Shown: piece after piece, positions 1 to 6,390 of the stretch
How positions within the stretch are numbered: the stretch's first letter is position 1
Layout: every line of letters begins with the position of its first letter
From: an uncultured Agrococcus sp.
GTDB taxonomy: Bacteria > Actinomycetota > Actinomycetes > Actinomycetales > Microbacteriaceae
Assembly: GCF_945915485.1 (NCBI RefSeq)
Contig: NZ_CAMEFJ010000012.1
Location: forward strand, 1-48,781
DNA length: 48,781 bases
Reading direction: 5' to 3'
Program-made: the position numbers and the translations under genes
The notes under the pieces: model-generated
What the model saw: the letters and a program-made list of their open reading frames with translations, nothing else
Database searches by the model: none
What the model was told of the DNA's origin: nothing

Positions 1-497
1 ACCCAGTAGCAGCCGATCAGGAGCGAACCGACGCCGGCGAGCACCCAGCGGTTGACGTCACCGAAGGACTCGACGAGCGTTGCGGCGATGACGACGCTCA
101 TCCAGTACATCAGGTGACCGGTCAGGTACACATACCTCGCGGCGGGGAAGATGCGCACGAGAATCAGGTGGACGACGAAACCACCAGCGATGATGAGCGG
201 CACGACCGTGCCCGGGCCCGCATTGAAGTCGGTCAGCGAGGATGCCGCGGCCGGCGGTTCGAGACCGAGCGCACTCGAGACGATCGCCTGGAAGGCGACG
301 AGCCCGCCAACGAAGATCTCGACGCCGATGTTCAGGATGACGACGCCGATCGTGGCGCGCAGCGTTCCCGCGACGACCTGCTCGATGGGTTTGCGCTGCA
401 GCAGCAGGCCGAACAGCGCGATGAGCCCGATCAGGATCGCGACCTGACTGAACAGGTTGTCGGTGATCAGTGTGACGATTTCTTCGAAGGTGCTCAT
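1..497 (-). CDS. PTS ascorbate-type permease IIC, 5' part (cut by window edge)
   Basis: The minus strand is open from an ATG at 497 to the window edge, giving 165 residues of an unfinished protein. The N terminus reads MSTFEEIVTLITDNLFSQ. It is followed by strongly hydrophobic segments containing GLLLQRKPIEQVVAGTLRA and a later YVYLTGHLMYW. These match the UlaA/SgaT family, the membrane IIC component that imports L-ascorbate or a related acid with phosphorylation. A GGGAG ribosome site lies about 5 nt before the ATG. The promoter region holds an 18-bp perfect palindrome, which suggests local repression. Family membership is fairly sure from motif order; the exact substrate is not. Confidence 0.8.
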   Translation of the reverse strand, partial: MSTFEEIVTLITDNLFSQVAILIGLIALFGLLLQRKPIEQVVAGTLRATIGVVILNIGVEIFVGGLVAFQAIVSSALGLEPPAAASSLTDFNAGPGTVVPLIIAGGFVVHLILVRIFPAARYVYLTGHLMYWMSVVIAATLVESFGDVNRWVLAGVGSLLIGCYW

Positions 498-517
498 GGC
501 ACTCCCGTCGTTGGAGG

Positions 518-535
518 TGAGGAGACGTCTCCTCA
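518..535. promoter_or_regulatory. Perfect 18-bp palindrome, candidate operator
   Basis: TGAGGAGACGTCTCCTCA is a perfect palindrome lying 21 bp upstream of the PTS permease start. On the minus strand a TACCAT -10-like hexamer, with a TCGACA-like -35 box 17 bp further up, sits just before it. The palindrome would therefore cover the transcription start, a typical repressor position. No regulator gene is in view; it may lie beyond the window edge with the rest of the PTS operon. Confidence 0.55.
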
Positions 536-587
536 AATGGTATAGCCCAATTTCCCCCGTGTCGAGAGTTCGCGCGCGATTGTCGCC

Positions 588-636
588 GGAAGGTTTTTAC
601 GGGTATGGACGCCGTCCACACCCGTATTTTCCTTCC
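588..636. repeat. Hairpin repeat, copy 1 of a two-copy family
   Basis: The left arm GGAAGGTTTTTACGGGT (588-604) faces a right arm at 620-636, with an inner GGACG/CGTCC stem around one base. The same design, with near-identical arms, recurs at 44347-44397. Here four T residues of the right arm are in the opposite sense, so the stem has a T-T bulge. A third partial unit (AAACCTTCTAGCG, about 650-662) follows. It lies between the DUF6421 terminator and the PTS promoter and could act as a second terminator. The 300-bp gap 498-797 holds only this hairpin, the palindrome and the terminator. Confidence 0.6.
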
Positions 637-737
637 AGTACCGGTGGGAAACCTTCTAGCGTGGCCTAGCGCCGCTGATCGGACGCTCCTCCCTGCCGGT
701 CGGATGCTCCGCCTTGAGCGGCGAACAAAGCGCCGAA

Positions 738-785
738 AGACGGAAACGGCACGCCTAGCCGATGCTGAGCGTGCCGGTTCCGTCT
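738..785. terminator. 17-bp-stem hairpin after the DUF6421 gene
   Basis: Arms at 738-754 and 769-785 pair over 17 bp with one mismatch and a 14-nt loop. The hairpin starts 12 bp past the stop codon of the minus-strand gene that ends at 798. No long U tract follows, as is common in high-GC Actinobacteria. Confidence 0.65.
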
Positions 786-797
786 AGGACAGGGGGG

Positions 798-2183
798 TCA
801 GGCGCTGGACTTGCCCGTAATGCCCTTCGTCGACGCGATGACGTCGCGCATCTTCTTCTCGAACGCTTCGTAGAACATCGAGAGTGGGAACTCATCCTGG
901 TGCACGAGATCGGTCATCTCGCGCGGCGTGCCGTCGAGCGGGAGTTCGCGCGTCTTCCACTTGGATGCCGGATTCGGTTCGAGCACGCTGGAAACGAGTT
1001 CGTACGCTGCCAGCCAGTGCGACTTCTTCGGGCGGTCGATCGACGCCCAGTAGAGGTGCTCGATCTCTTCGCCCAGCTGGTTCACGACGTCGGGCACTTC
1101 CTCCCAGTCGAACGAGAGCGCATTGTTCGTCCAGTGGAGAACGCGCTTCTGATGCATCCACGCGAACAGGAGCTGGCCTCCCAGCCCGTCGTAGTTCTTG
1201 ACGCGGCCGCCCGTGATCGGGAAGCGGAAGATGCGATCGAAGATGATCGCGTACTGCGTCGCCTTCGCCATCTTCAGCATCTTCTCGTCGGCCTCGTCGC
1301 GGGTCTTCTGCTGTTCGAGGCGACGCTGGATGCGCACCGACTCGCGGAAGGCGGTCAGGTCGCAGCGCAGCTCCTCGAGCGAGTAGAGGAAGAACGGCAT
1401 GCGCTGCTTGATCATGAACGGGTCGAACGGCAGGTCACCGCGCATGTGGGTGCGGTCGTGAATGAGATCCCACATCACGAACGTTTCTTCCGTGAGGCTC
1501 TGGCTCTCGAGCATCTCCTGCGCGAGCTCCGGCAGTTCGAGTTTCGTGACATCGAGCGCGGCATCCACGACGCGGCGGTAGCGGGCGGCCTCGCGGTCCT
1601 GGAAGATCGCGCCCCACGTGAACTGTGGAATCTCGCGAATCGCCACGGTCTCAGGGAAGAGCACTGCCGAGTTCGTGTCGTAGCCGGCCGTGAAGTCGAT
1701 GAAGCGCAGCGGTACGAAGAGCTTGTTGCCGTAGTCGCCGTCCTCGAGCTCGGCGATGAACTCCGGCCAGATGACCTCCGCGAGCACTGCTTCGACCTTG
1801 CGCTCGCGTGACCCGTTCTGCGTCAGCATCGGGAAGACGACCAGGTGCGTCAGCCCGTCGATACGGTGCTGCTGCGGCTGGAACAGCACGAGCGAGTCGA
1901 GGAAGTCGGGTTCTGTTCCGACGCCATTCTCGATCCAGCGCTCGAAGTCCTTGGCGTTCTGCTCCATGTAGTCGGCATTGTGCGGGAAGAGCGGAGCCAT
2001 CTCGCGAATGCCGGAGGCGATGTCGCGCATGAGCGCTTCTGCGCGCTCATGTTCACCGGCATCCTCGATGGCGCCCTTGGCATTCTGCAGTGGCTGCAGG
2101 TCCGAGGCGGCCTGCTTGATGCGCTGCCAAGCGGGGTGGACTGCGAGCTCAGCCGGTGCTGTCAGCGTGGTCTCCATCGACAT
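798..2183 (-). CDS. DUF6421 family protein
   Basis: A 461-residue soluble protein without signal peptide or membrane segments, resembling the actinobacterial DUF6421 family, whose function is unknown to me. The middle carries a conserved-looking MWDLIHDRTHMRG stretch with an HxxxH pattern, and EEIEHLYW lies near the C terminus; a metal site is possible but is my inference. The ATG at 2183 is chosen because GGAG lies 7 nt upstream, whereas an upstream in-frame start at 2246 has no such site. The leader region holds two CGCAA-N5-TTGCG palindromes and a DtxR/IdeR-type iron box, so control by iron is likely. A strong hairpin follows the stop. Confidence 0.75.
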   Translation of the reverse strand: MSMETTLTAPAELAVHPAWQRIKQAASDLQPLQNAKGAIEDAGEHERAEALMRDIASGIREMAPLFPHNADYMEQNAKDFERWIENGVGTEPDFLDSLVLFQPQQHRIDGLTHLVVFPMLTQNGSRERKVEAVLAEVIWPEFIAELEDGDYGNKLFVPLRFIDFTAGYDTNSAVLFPETVAIREIPQFTWGAIFQDREAARYRRVVDAALDVTKLELPELAQEMLESQSLTEETFVMWDLIHDRTHMRGDLPFDPFMIKQRMPFFLYSLEELRCDLTAFRESVRIQRRLEQQKTRDEADEKMLKMAKATQYAIIFDRIFRFPITGGRVKNYDGLGGQLLFAWMHQKRVLHWTNNALSFDWEEVPDVVNQLGEEIEHLYWASIDRPKKSHWLAAYELVSSVLEPNPASKWKTRELPLDGTPREMTDLVHQDEFPLSMFYEAFEKKMRDVIASTKGITGKSSA

Positions 2184-2240
2184 CGGATGCTCCTTCTCTA
2201 CCGGGTCTTTTGCGTGTTCCTTCAGCGTAGGCGGGAGTCT

Positions 2241-2257
2241 GCGCAAAAGGGTTGCGC
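2241..2257. promoter_or_regulatory. Inverted repeat GCGCAA-N5-TTGCGC, candidate operator 1
   Basis: GCGCAAAAGGGTTGCGC is a 6+5+6 palindrome 57 bp upstream of the DUF6421 start. The same core recurs at 2313-2327, and a half site (CTTTTGCG) lies at about 2207-2214, so a dedicated regulator or an mRNA-leader structure is plausible. Confidence 0.5.
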
Positions 2258-2312
2258 GGTCGGGGAGTAGAGTTGCGAGTTTCCTGCGCTCACGGATCGG
2301 CGGCTCGTGAGT

Positions 2313-2327
2313 CGCAAAAGAGTTGCG
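2313..2327. promoter_or_regulatory. Inverted repeat CGCAA-N5-TTGCG, candidate operator 2
   Basis: CGCAAAAGAGTTGCG repeats the operator-1 core with one changed base in the spacer. Centre-to-centre distance from operator 1 is 71 bp, close to seven helical turns. It lies between the iron box and the DUF6421 start. Confidence 0.5.
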
Positions 2328-2369
2328 GGGGAAGGAAATGCCCGACGGGATGGTGCAAAATCCATCGAG

Positions 2370-2388
2370 TTAGGTTAGCCTTACCTTG
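2370..2388. promoter_or_regulatory. DtxR/IdeR-type iron box
   Basis: TTAGGTTAGCCTTACCTTG closely follows the known 19-bp DtxR/IdeR operator, in which TTAGGTTAG faces CTAACCTAA. It lies about 187 bp upstream of the DUF6421 start and points only to that gene, because exoA ends at 2687 on the same strand. By established knowledge the iron-loaded repressor binds such boxes, so the gene is probably expressed when iron is scarce. Confidence 0.75.
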
Positions 2389-2517
2389 GTGACAGCCAAG
2401 GGGTGTCAACCAGGGTGAGCCGGCGACGCAGACGTCACCGGGACTCTCGACAGATGCACCGCCGGCTCACTCCACCATTATCCCGGACCCTCTCGTGGTG
2501 CCGGAAAACTCGGAAAA

Positions 2518-2581
2518 CACCAAAGACTGACCGTTCGTCAGTCTTTGGTGCACCAAGCGCAATTCTTCAGTCTTTCGTGCA
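2518..2581. repeat. Three-unit repeat cluster A (minus, plus, plus)
   Basis: CACCAAAGACTGAC (2518-2531) and GTCAGTCTTTGGTG (2537-2550) form a perfect 14-bp hairpin with a 5-nt loop. A second plus-sense unit, TTCAGTCTTTCGTGCA (2566-2581), matches GTCAGTCTTTGGTGCA (2537-2552) at 14 of 16 bases. It lies downstream of exoA and may terminate it. Clusters at 6245-6328 and 14731-14818 have the same layout with different unit sequences. The 503-bp gap 2184-2686 otherwise holds only the operators and iron box. Confidence 0.65.
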
Positions 2582-2686
2582 TGCGCTGAGCCGGAGCCAC
2601 TCGGCGCATATTCCCGTTATCGACCGGACGGCAGTCGCAGGTCGCGTTCCGTCTCGGCGGCCGCGCGTCGCAGTGCTTCGGGTCGT

Positions 2687-3499
2687 TCAGAAGATCATGG
2701 GCCGATCGTCGTCGAGTCCCGTCTCGAGGTCGAGGTCGACGACGACGGGAACGTGGTCGCTCGGGGCGTCGCCGGCACGCTCGTCTCGGTGGATGCTCGC
2801 ATCCGTCACGAGGTCGGTGAGCGACTCGGTCGTGAGCACGAAGTCGATGCGCATGCCCTCGTTCTTCGGCCAGCGTCCGGCCTTGTAGTCCCAGTAGGTA
2901 TAGCCCTCCGCGTAGTCGCGCACGACATCGTGGAGGCCCGTGGCGAGGAGCGCGTTGAACGCGTCTCTCTCCGGTTGCGAAACGTGTGTGGAGCCCTCGA
3001 ACGCGGCCATGTCCCAGACGTCCCCGTCGAGAGGGGCGATATTGAAATCACCCAGGTAGGCGACGAGATCACCAGCGGTCTTCTCAGCCTCGGCGCGCAG
3101 AACGCGCAGCCAGTCGATCTTGTACTGCAGGTGCGGGTGATCGAGGTCGCGGCCGTTCGGTACGTAGAGGCTCCAGAGCCGCACCCCCTCGATATCGGCA
3201 GACATCGCGCGCGCTTCGACGACGGGATCGCCCGTGTTCGCGTATCCGGGCTGTTCCGGCAACTGCAGTCGCACATCCGTCATCGGCAGACGGGATGCGA
3301 TGGCGACGCCGTTCCACTGGTTCAGTCCGTGCGCCTGCACCTCGTACCCGGCCGCCTCGAACCGCTCGTAGGGGAACTGCTCGGGCTTGCACTTGATCTC
3401 CTGCATGCAGAGCACATCCACGTCTGCACGTTCCATCCAGTCGACGACGCGGGAGACGCGGGTGCGGATCGAGTTGACGTTCCAGGAGGCAATGCGCAT
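2687..3499 (-). CDS. xth: Exodeoxyribonuclease III
   Basis: A 270-residue protein of the exonuclease III/AP endonuclease family, which removes nucleotides from 3' ends and cuts at abasic sites in base-excision repair. Diagnostic motifs appear in order: WNVNSIR at the N terminus, MQEIKC with the metal-binding glutamate near 35, GVAIASR, LYVPNGRDL, YLGDFNIAPLD, and C-terminal RIDFVL plus SDHVPVV. The length is normal for the family. The ATG at 3499 is supported by a TACGCT -10 box 6 nt upstream, i.e. a leaderless start. It diverges from the DinB-like gene. Confidence 0.93.
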   Translation of the reverse strand: MRIASWNVNSIRTRVSRVVDWMERADVDVLCMQEIKCKPEQFPYERFEAAGYEVQAHGLNQWNGVAIASRLPMTDVRLQLPEQPGYANTGDPVVEARAMSADIEGVRLWSLYVPNGRDLDHPHLQYKIDWLRVLRAEAEKTAGDLVAYLGDFNIAPLDGDVWDMAAFEGSTHVSQPERDAFNALLATGLHDVVRDYAEGYTYWDYKAGRWPKNEGMRIDFVLTTESLTDLVTDASIHRDERAGDAPSDHVPVVVDLDLETGLDDDRPMIF

Positions 3500-3544
3500 G
3501 CCACCAGCGTATTCTTCCAGGCGTCTCGTGACAGAATCGAACGC

Positions 3545-4084
3545 GTGGATACCGCTCGTCTGTTCTCTACGCTCGAACTGTTCAGTGCCGAAGTCGACCG
3601 TGCTGAGGAGCACCTCGCGCTGCAATCCGGCTGCTCGGATTGGACGATAGGGCAGGTCATCCGTCACGTCGTGCACGTGCAGCGGGAGATCACGCTGTCC
3701 CTGCTGCGCGACGAGGAGCCGGGGCGGATGCTCGGGATGCTCGACATCCCCGACGACGCGGCCCCGGAAGCCTGGCGGGCAGTCGCTGCGGGCATCCGCA
3801 CGGTTGTCGGCGAGCGTCAGGAGCTCACCGACCGGTTCGTGCTGCCGACCTTCGATGCGACAGTGCACGCCTGGGACCTCCGTGCCGGGCTCGTTGCTGC
3901 CGATCTTGCGGAGCCGCTCGAGTTCGACAGCCGAACGCTCACGTGGCTCGAGGCATTCAAGAAGCACGCGCCGGAGGAGCTGATTCGGAGGCCGGGGATG
4001 TTCGGGCCGGAACAGCCGACGCTTTCCGCGGCCAGCCCGACCACCAAGTTCATGGCGTGGGCCGGCCGCACGTCTTCGAACTAG
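3545..4084 (+). CDS. DinB/MDMPI-like metal-binding protein (maleylpyruvate isomerase N-terminal family)
   Basis: A 179-residue protein with the four-helix DinB/mycothiol-dependent maleylpyruvate isomerase fold. SDWTIGQVIRHVVHVQREI and the later DATVHAWDLRAG carry the histidines that bind metal in this family. The C terminus (SPTTKFMAWAGR) resembles the related TIGR03086-type proteins. Such proteins usually act with mycothiol on unknown substrates. The start is uncertain. GTG 3545 is preferred because CAGAAT lies 7 nt upstream as a leaderless -10 box and because the reading frame before it runs through the divergent exoA promoter. Confidence 0.75.
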   Translation: MDTARLFSTLELFSAEVDRAEEHLALQSGCSDWTIGQVIRHVVHVQREITLSLLRDEEPGRMLGMLDIPDDAAPEAWRAVAAGIRTVVGERQELTDRFVLPTFDATVHAWDLRAGLVAADLAEPLEFDSRTLTWLEAFKKHAPEELIRRPGMFGPEQPTLSAASPTTKFMAWAGRTSSN

Positions 4085-4124
4085 CTACCAGCACCCGTTA
4101 AGGCTTCGAGCCCAATCTGTGAAC

Positions 4125-4823
4125 ATGTACGATGCCACGCAGTTCGGTCCGCTGATCCAGCGGTATCGCACAACGGTATCGGTGTGGCATGTGCTCTGGC
4201 AGCTTTCGATTGGGCCCATCATCGCGGTCGCTGCAGGCGTAACAGGACTCGTGCGTGAAGAGACCGGGTCGTGGTGGTGGGTGACGGCGGCCGCTGCTGG
4301 GATCGCGCTCTTCATCTGTGCCGGGATCGTTGTGCTGTGGAGCACGTCCGCGTTTCTGGACGTGTACGCATACGGCATTGTCGTTGGAAGGCGGTTTCCG
4401 GGTAGTCCAGTGCGTCACGTGTGGTTCTCGGAGGTTCATCCTGCCTCCATCAGGGTGTTCGACGATATCGACTCGGTGCGCAGCCTGCCGTATCGGAGCC
4501 TTTCCTCGAGATGGCACTTCAGCGGAGGTGCCGACCTTGCCGTTACGTTCGTCGGACCCGACCGCGGAACGACTATCGGCACGTATGCTCGTCCGTTCGC
4601 TCCAGGTGAGGGATACGTGATCTTCGGTTCGCAACGTGCTGAGGAGATCGCTCACTTGATTCGAGCCGGATTGGAGCGCAGTGGCTACCCGCCCGAAGTG
4701 GCGTACCAGACGGCATCGTTCGGTGTGCAGCGGCTGCGCGGCGTAGGGGGGATGGCGCTCGGTTCCATACCGGGTGCTCGCGCGGGCTGGCAACCCGCGA
4801 CGAATAGCAGTGCCCAGGGTTAG
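4125..4823 (+). CDS. Hypothetical membrane protein
   Basis: A 232-residue protein I do not recognise. Two membrane segments lie near residues 25-45 (WQLSIGPIIAVAAGVTGLV) and 50-72 (WWVTAAAAGIALFICAGIVV). A cytosolic-looking mixed domain of about 150 residues follows, resembling the generic two-TM DUF-type proteins with a PH-like tail; that comparison is inference. ATG 4125 is chosen because CAATCT stands 6 nt before it; a GTG at 4119 is possible. Its stop overlaps the end of the convergent permease-prefix gene by 4 bp. Confidence 0.6.
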   Translation: MYDATQFGPLIQRYRTTVSVWHVLWQLSIGPIIAVAAGVTGLVREETGSWWWVTAAAAGIALFICAGIVVLWSTSAFLDVYAYGIVVGRRFPGSPVRHVWFSEVHPASIRVFDDIDSVRSLPYRSLSSRWHFSGGADLAVTFVGPDRGTTIGTYARPFAPGEGYVIFGSQRAEEIAHLIRAGLERSGYPPEVAYQTASFGVQRLRGVGGMALGSIPGARAGWQPATNSSAQG

Positions 4824-5788
4824 CGCGAACTGCCTGTCTTCTTCCAGTACGTGACGGCATACGTCGTTGTGGCAACCACTGCGAAGCCCACGCCAGCGAT
4901 GGGGAACAGGATCCATGAGATGTGCCAGGCGCTCCAGATGAAGCTCCAGGCAAGGTAGATCGTGACCGCAAGCGTCCAGTACACACCCGCAATGAGTCCG
5001 ATCCGATTGTCGACTTGCTCCTCTATCTCGTCACGTGGGTCCGGTGGTCCAGCGTTTATCAGTGCCGTGAGCCCGCTGCGGTTAACGCCATTGACGATGA
5101 GCGTAGTAACTCCGATGGCGGCCATCGCGAGGAATGCCGCCCCCGATGATTGAAATGTATCGAGTTGACGCAGAATCACGGTGGGGACGAGCCCGAGTAT
5201 GATCACGCCGACGCCGACGGCGATCCCTATTGCGTACTTCCAGGTAGACCGCTCCGAGCGTGACTCGTATTCGGCCCGAGTGCGCTGGTCCAGCGCGATC
5301 TCTCTATTCGAGAACTTCGAGGCCGTTGGCGTTACGAATGCGCTGATGATGAACATGACGACCGCGATCGCGATCACCGTGAACATCAGAGCTGTTGGGA
5401 GCGCTGCGTCCTCACCCGGGTTTATCCAGGCGAACCCGGCCATTGCGAGCATAATCATGCCGACGCCACTGCCGATGAGAAGGCTCTGGATGCGAGTTTC
5501 GCGGAGGCTGCGCTCAGCTTCCTCACGGCCGACTTCGGGAAGGGTGTCGGCATCCCCGGCGCTGTCGAGCGCAGCGCGAATGCCCAGGTCGTCGGCAAGC
5601 TCGTCGAGATCGCCGAACTCGGTTATTACGCGGCCCGTCGCCTCGTGGGGGCTGACTCCGGCAGCGATGAGTTCCTCGTACTTGTCTTCGCTCATCTGCA
5701 GCAGTTCGTGGCGGGCGCGTTCGAGCTCGCCCGTCTTCGGCAGATTGGTGAAGAGCCCGTTGATGTAGGTTTCGACTGCGGTATTCAT
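4820..5788 (-). CDS. Permease-prefix (DUF1700-like) membrane protein, partner of PadR
   Basis: A 322-residue protein. Residues 1-70 form the helical prefix domain seen in DUF1700/permease-prefix proteins (YINGLFTNLPKTGELERARHELLQMSEDKYEEL, then a GDLDELADDLG turn). At least five hydrophobic segments follow, between about residue 100 and the C terminus. The gene overlaps the PadR stop by ATGA, so the two are translationally coupled. In this widely seen pair the membrane protein is usually the target or effector of the regulator. The molecular role is unknown; an envelope-stress function is inferred. Confidence 0.75.
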   Translation of the reverse strand: MNTAVETYINGLFTNLPKTGELERARHELLQMSEDKYEELIAAGVSPHEATGRVITEFGDLDELADDLGIRAALDSAGDADTLPEVGREEAERSLRETRIQSLLIGSGVGMIMLAMAGFAWINPGEDAALPTALMFTVIAIAVVMFIISAFVTPTASKFSNREIALDQRTRAEYESRSERSTWKYAIGIAVGVGVIILGLVPTVILRQLDTFQSSGAAFLAMAAIGVTTLIVNGVNRSGLTALINAGPPDPRDEIEEQVDNRIGLIAGVYWTLAVTIYLAWSFIWSAWHISWILFPIAGVGFAVVATTTYAVTYWKKTGSSR

Positions 5789-6123
5789 GGAGTGTTTCCC
5801 TCCCGTTCGAGGAATCGGGTGACGATGCTGTGAGCGGCTCGCCACTCGGAGGTTCTTGTCTGCAATTGGGTTTCGCCTTCCGGCGTGAGGCGGTAGTAGG
5901 TGCGTGCGCGGCCGCCCGATTCGGTTCCTGCGAACGAATCGAGAAGGCCGCGCTGCTCGAGTCGTCTGATCGCTGCGTAGAGCGTGGTCTCTTTCGTGAC
6001 GTACTCGCCGTCGGAGATCTCGTCGACGCGCTTCGCGATCGCGTAGCCGTACGAAGGGCCCTCGGTAAGCACGCTGAGGATGACCAGGTCGATGGTGCTG
6101 CGAACAAGATCACTGCTGAGCAC
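5785..6123 (-). CDS. PadR family transcriptional regulator
   Basis: A 112-residue winged-helix repressor. The PadR core is clear: LVILSVLTEGPSYGYAIAKRV, then TLYAAIRRLEQRGLL and GRARTYYRLTPEGE. The start is GTG at 6123 with GGGGAGGAG upstream. It forms an operon with the downstream membrane gene through a 4-bp overlap. Three 17-bp palindromes at exact 21-bp spacing lie 20-78 bp upstream, so it very probably represses its own promoter. PadR proteins are usually relieved by small hydrophobic ligands; none can be named here. Confidence 0.9.
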   Translation of the reverse strand: MLSSDLVRSTIDLVILSVLTEGPSYGYAIAKRVDEISDGEYVTKETTLYAAIRRLEQRGLLDSFAGTESGGRARTYYRLTPEGETQLQTRTSEWRAAHSIVTRFLEREGNTP

Positions 6124-6142
6124 TGCGGTCTCCTCCCCTGGT

Positions 6143-6201
6143 ACTGCACGTCATGCAGTTATTACTTCATGTCGTGTAGTAGTTACTGTATGTCATGCAG
6201 T
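6143..6201. promoter_or_regulatory. Array of three PadR-type operators, 21-bp period
   Basis: Sites at 6143-6159 (ACTGCACGTCATGCAGT), 6164-6180 (ACTTCATGTCGTGTAGT) and 6185-6201 (ACTGTATGTCATGCAGT) share the palindromic consensus ACTGCATG-N-CATGCAGT. Start-to-start spacing is exactly 21 bp twice, i.e. two helical turns. This puts three dimers on one face of the DNA over the padR promoter. Confidence 0.8.
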
Positions 6202-6244
6202 AGTTGTGCGCAAGGGGATGGAGCGAGGCGCGGCGCAGCGAGGT

Positions 6245-6328
6245 GTGCCGAGAGTATGGAAAATCGGCAGCCGGGCCCGAATGTATGGACAACGGCCATG
6301 CATTCGGCACAATCCATACATTCGGCAC
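6245..6328. repeat. Four-unit repeat cluster B (minus, minus, plus, plus)
   Basis: Plus-sense units CCATGCATTCGGCAC (6296-6310) and CCATACATTCGGCAC (6314-6328) are 14/15 identical. Minus-sense copies lie at 6245-6259 and 6274-6288 with two mismatches each. CCGAATGTATGGA with TCCATACATTCGG can form a perfect 13-bp stem. It lies between the S10 peptidase 3' end and the padR operators, in non-coding DNA. Confidence 0.6.
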
Positions 6329-6390
6329 GGCGGATGTCGCGCGGCCGGTTTGTGGGCGAGGAGCCGGAGACGGAGGCGGCGGGAGGCCCG

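Noticed and set aside
114..545. 143-codon plus-strand frame over the PTS permease
   Set aside because: It is an antisense shadow of the clear UlaA-type frame, with charged low-complexity translation and no family likeness.
2753..3544. Long N-terminal extension of the DinB/MDMPI-like frame
   Set aside because: This part is the antisense of exoA; only the part from about 3545 matches the family.
6143..6328. Repeats near padR considered as a CRISPR array
   Set aside because: Units are palindromic 15-17 bp sites with 4-bp or irregular gaps, without unique 30-bp spacers or cas genes.
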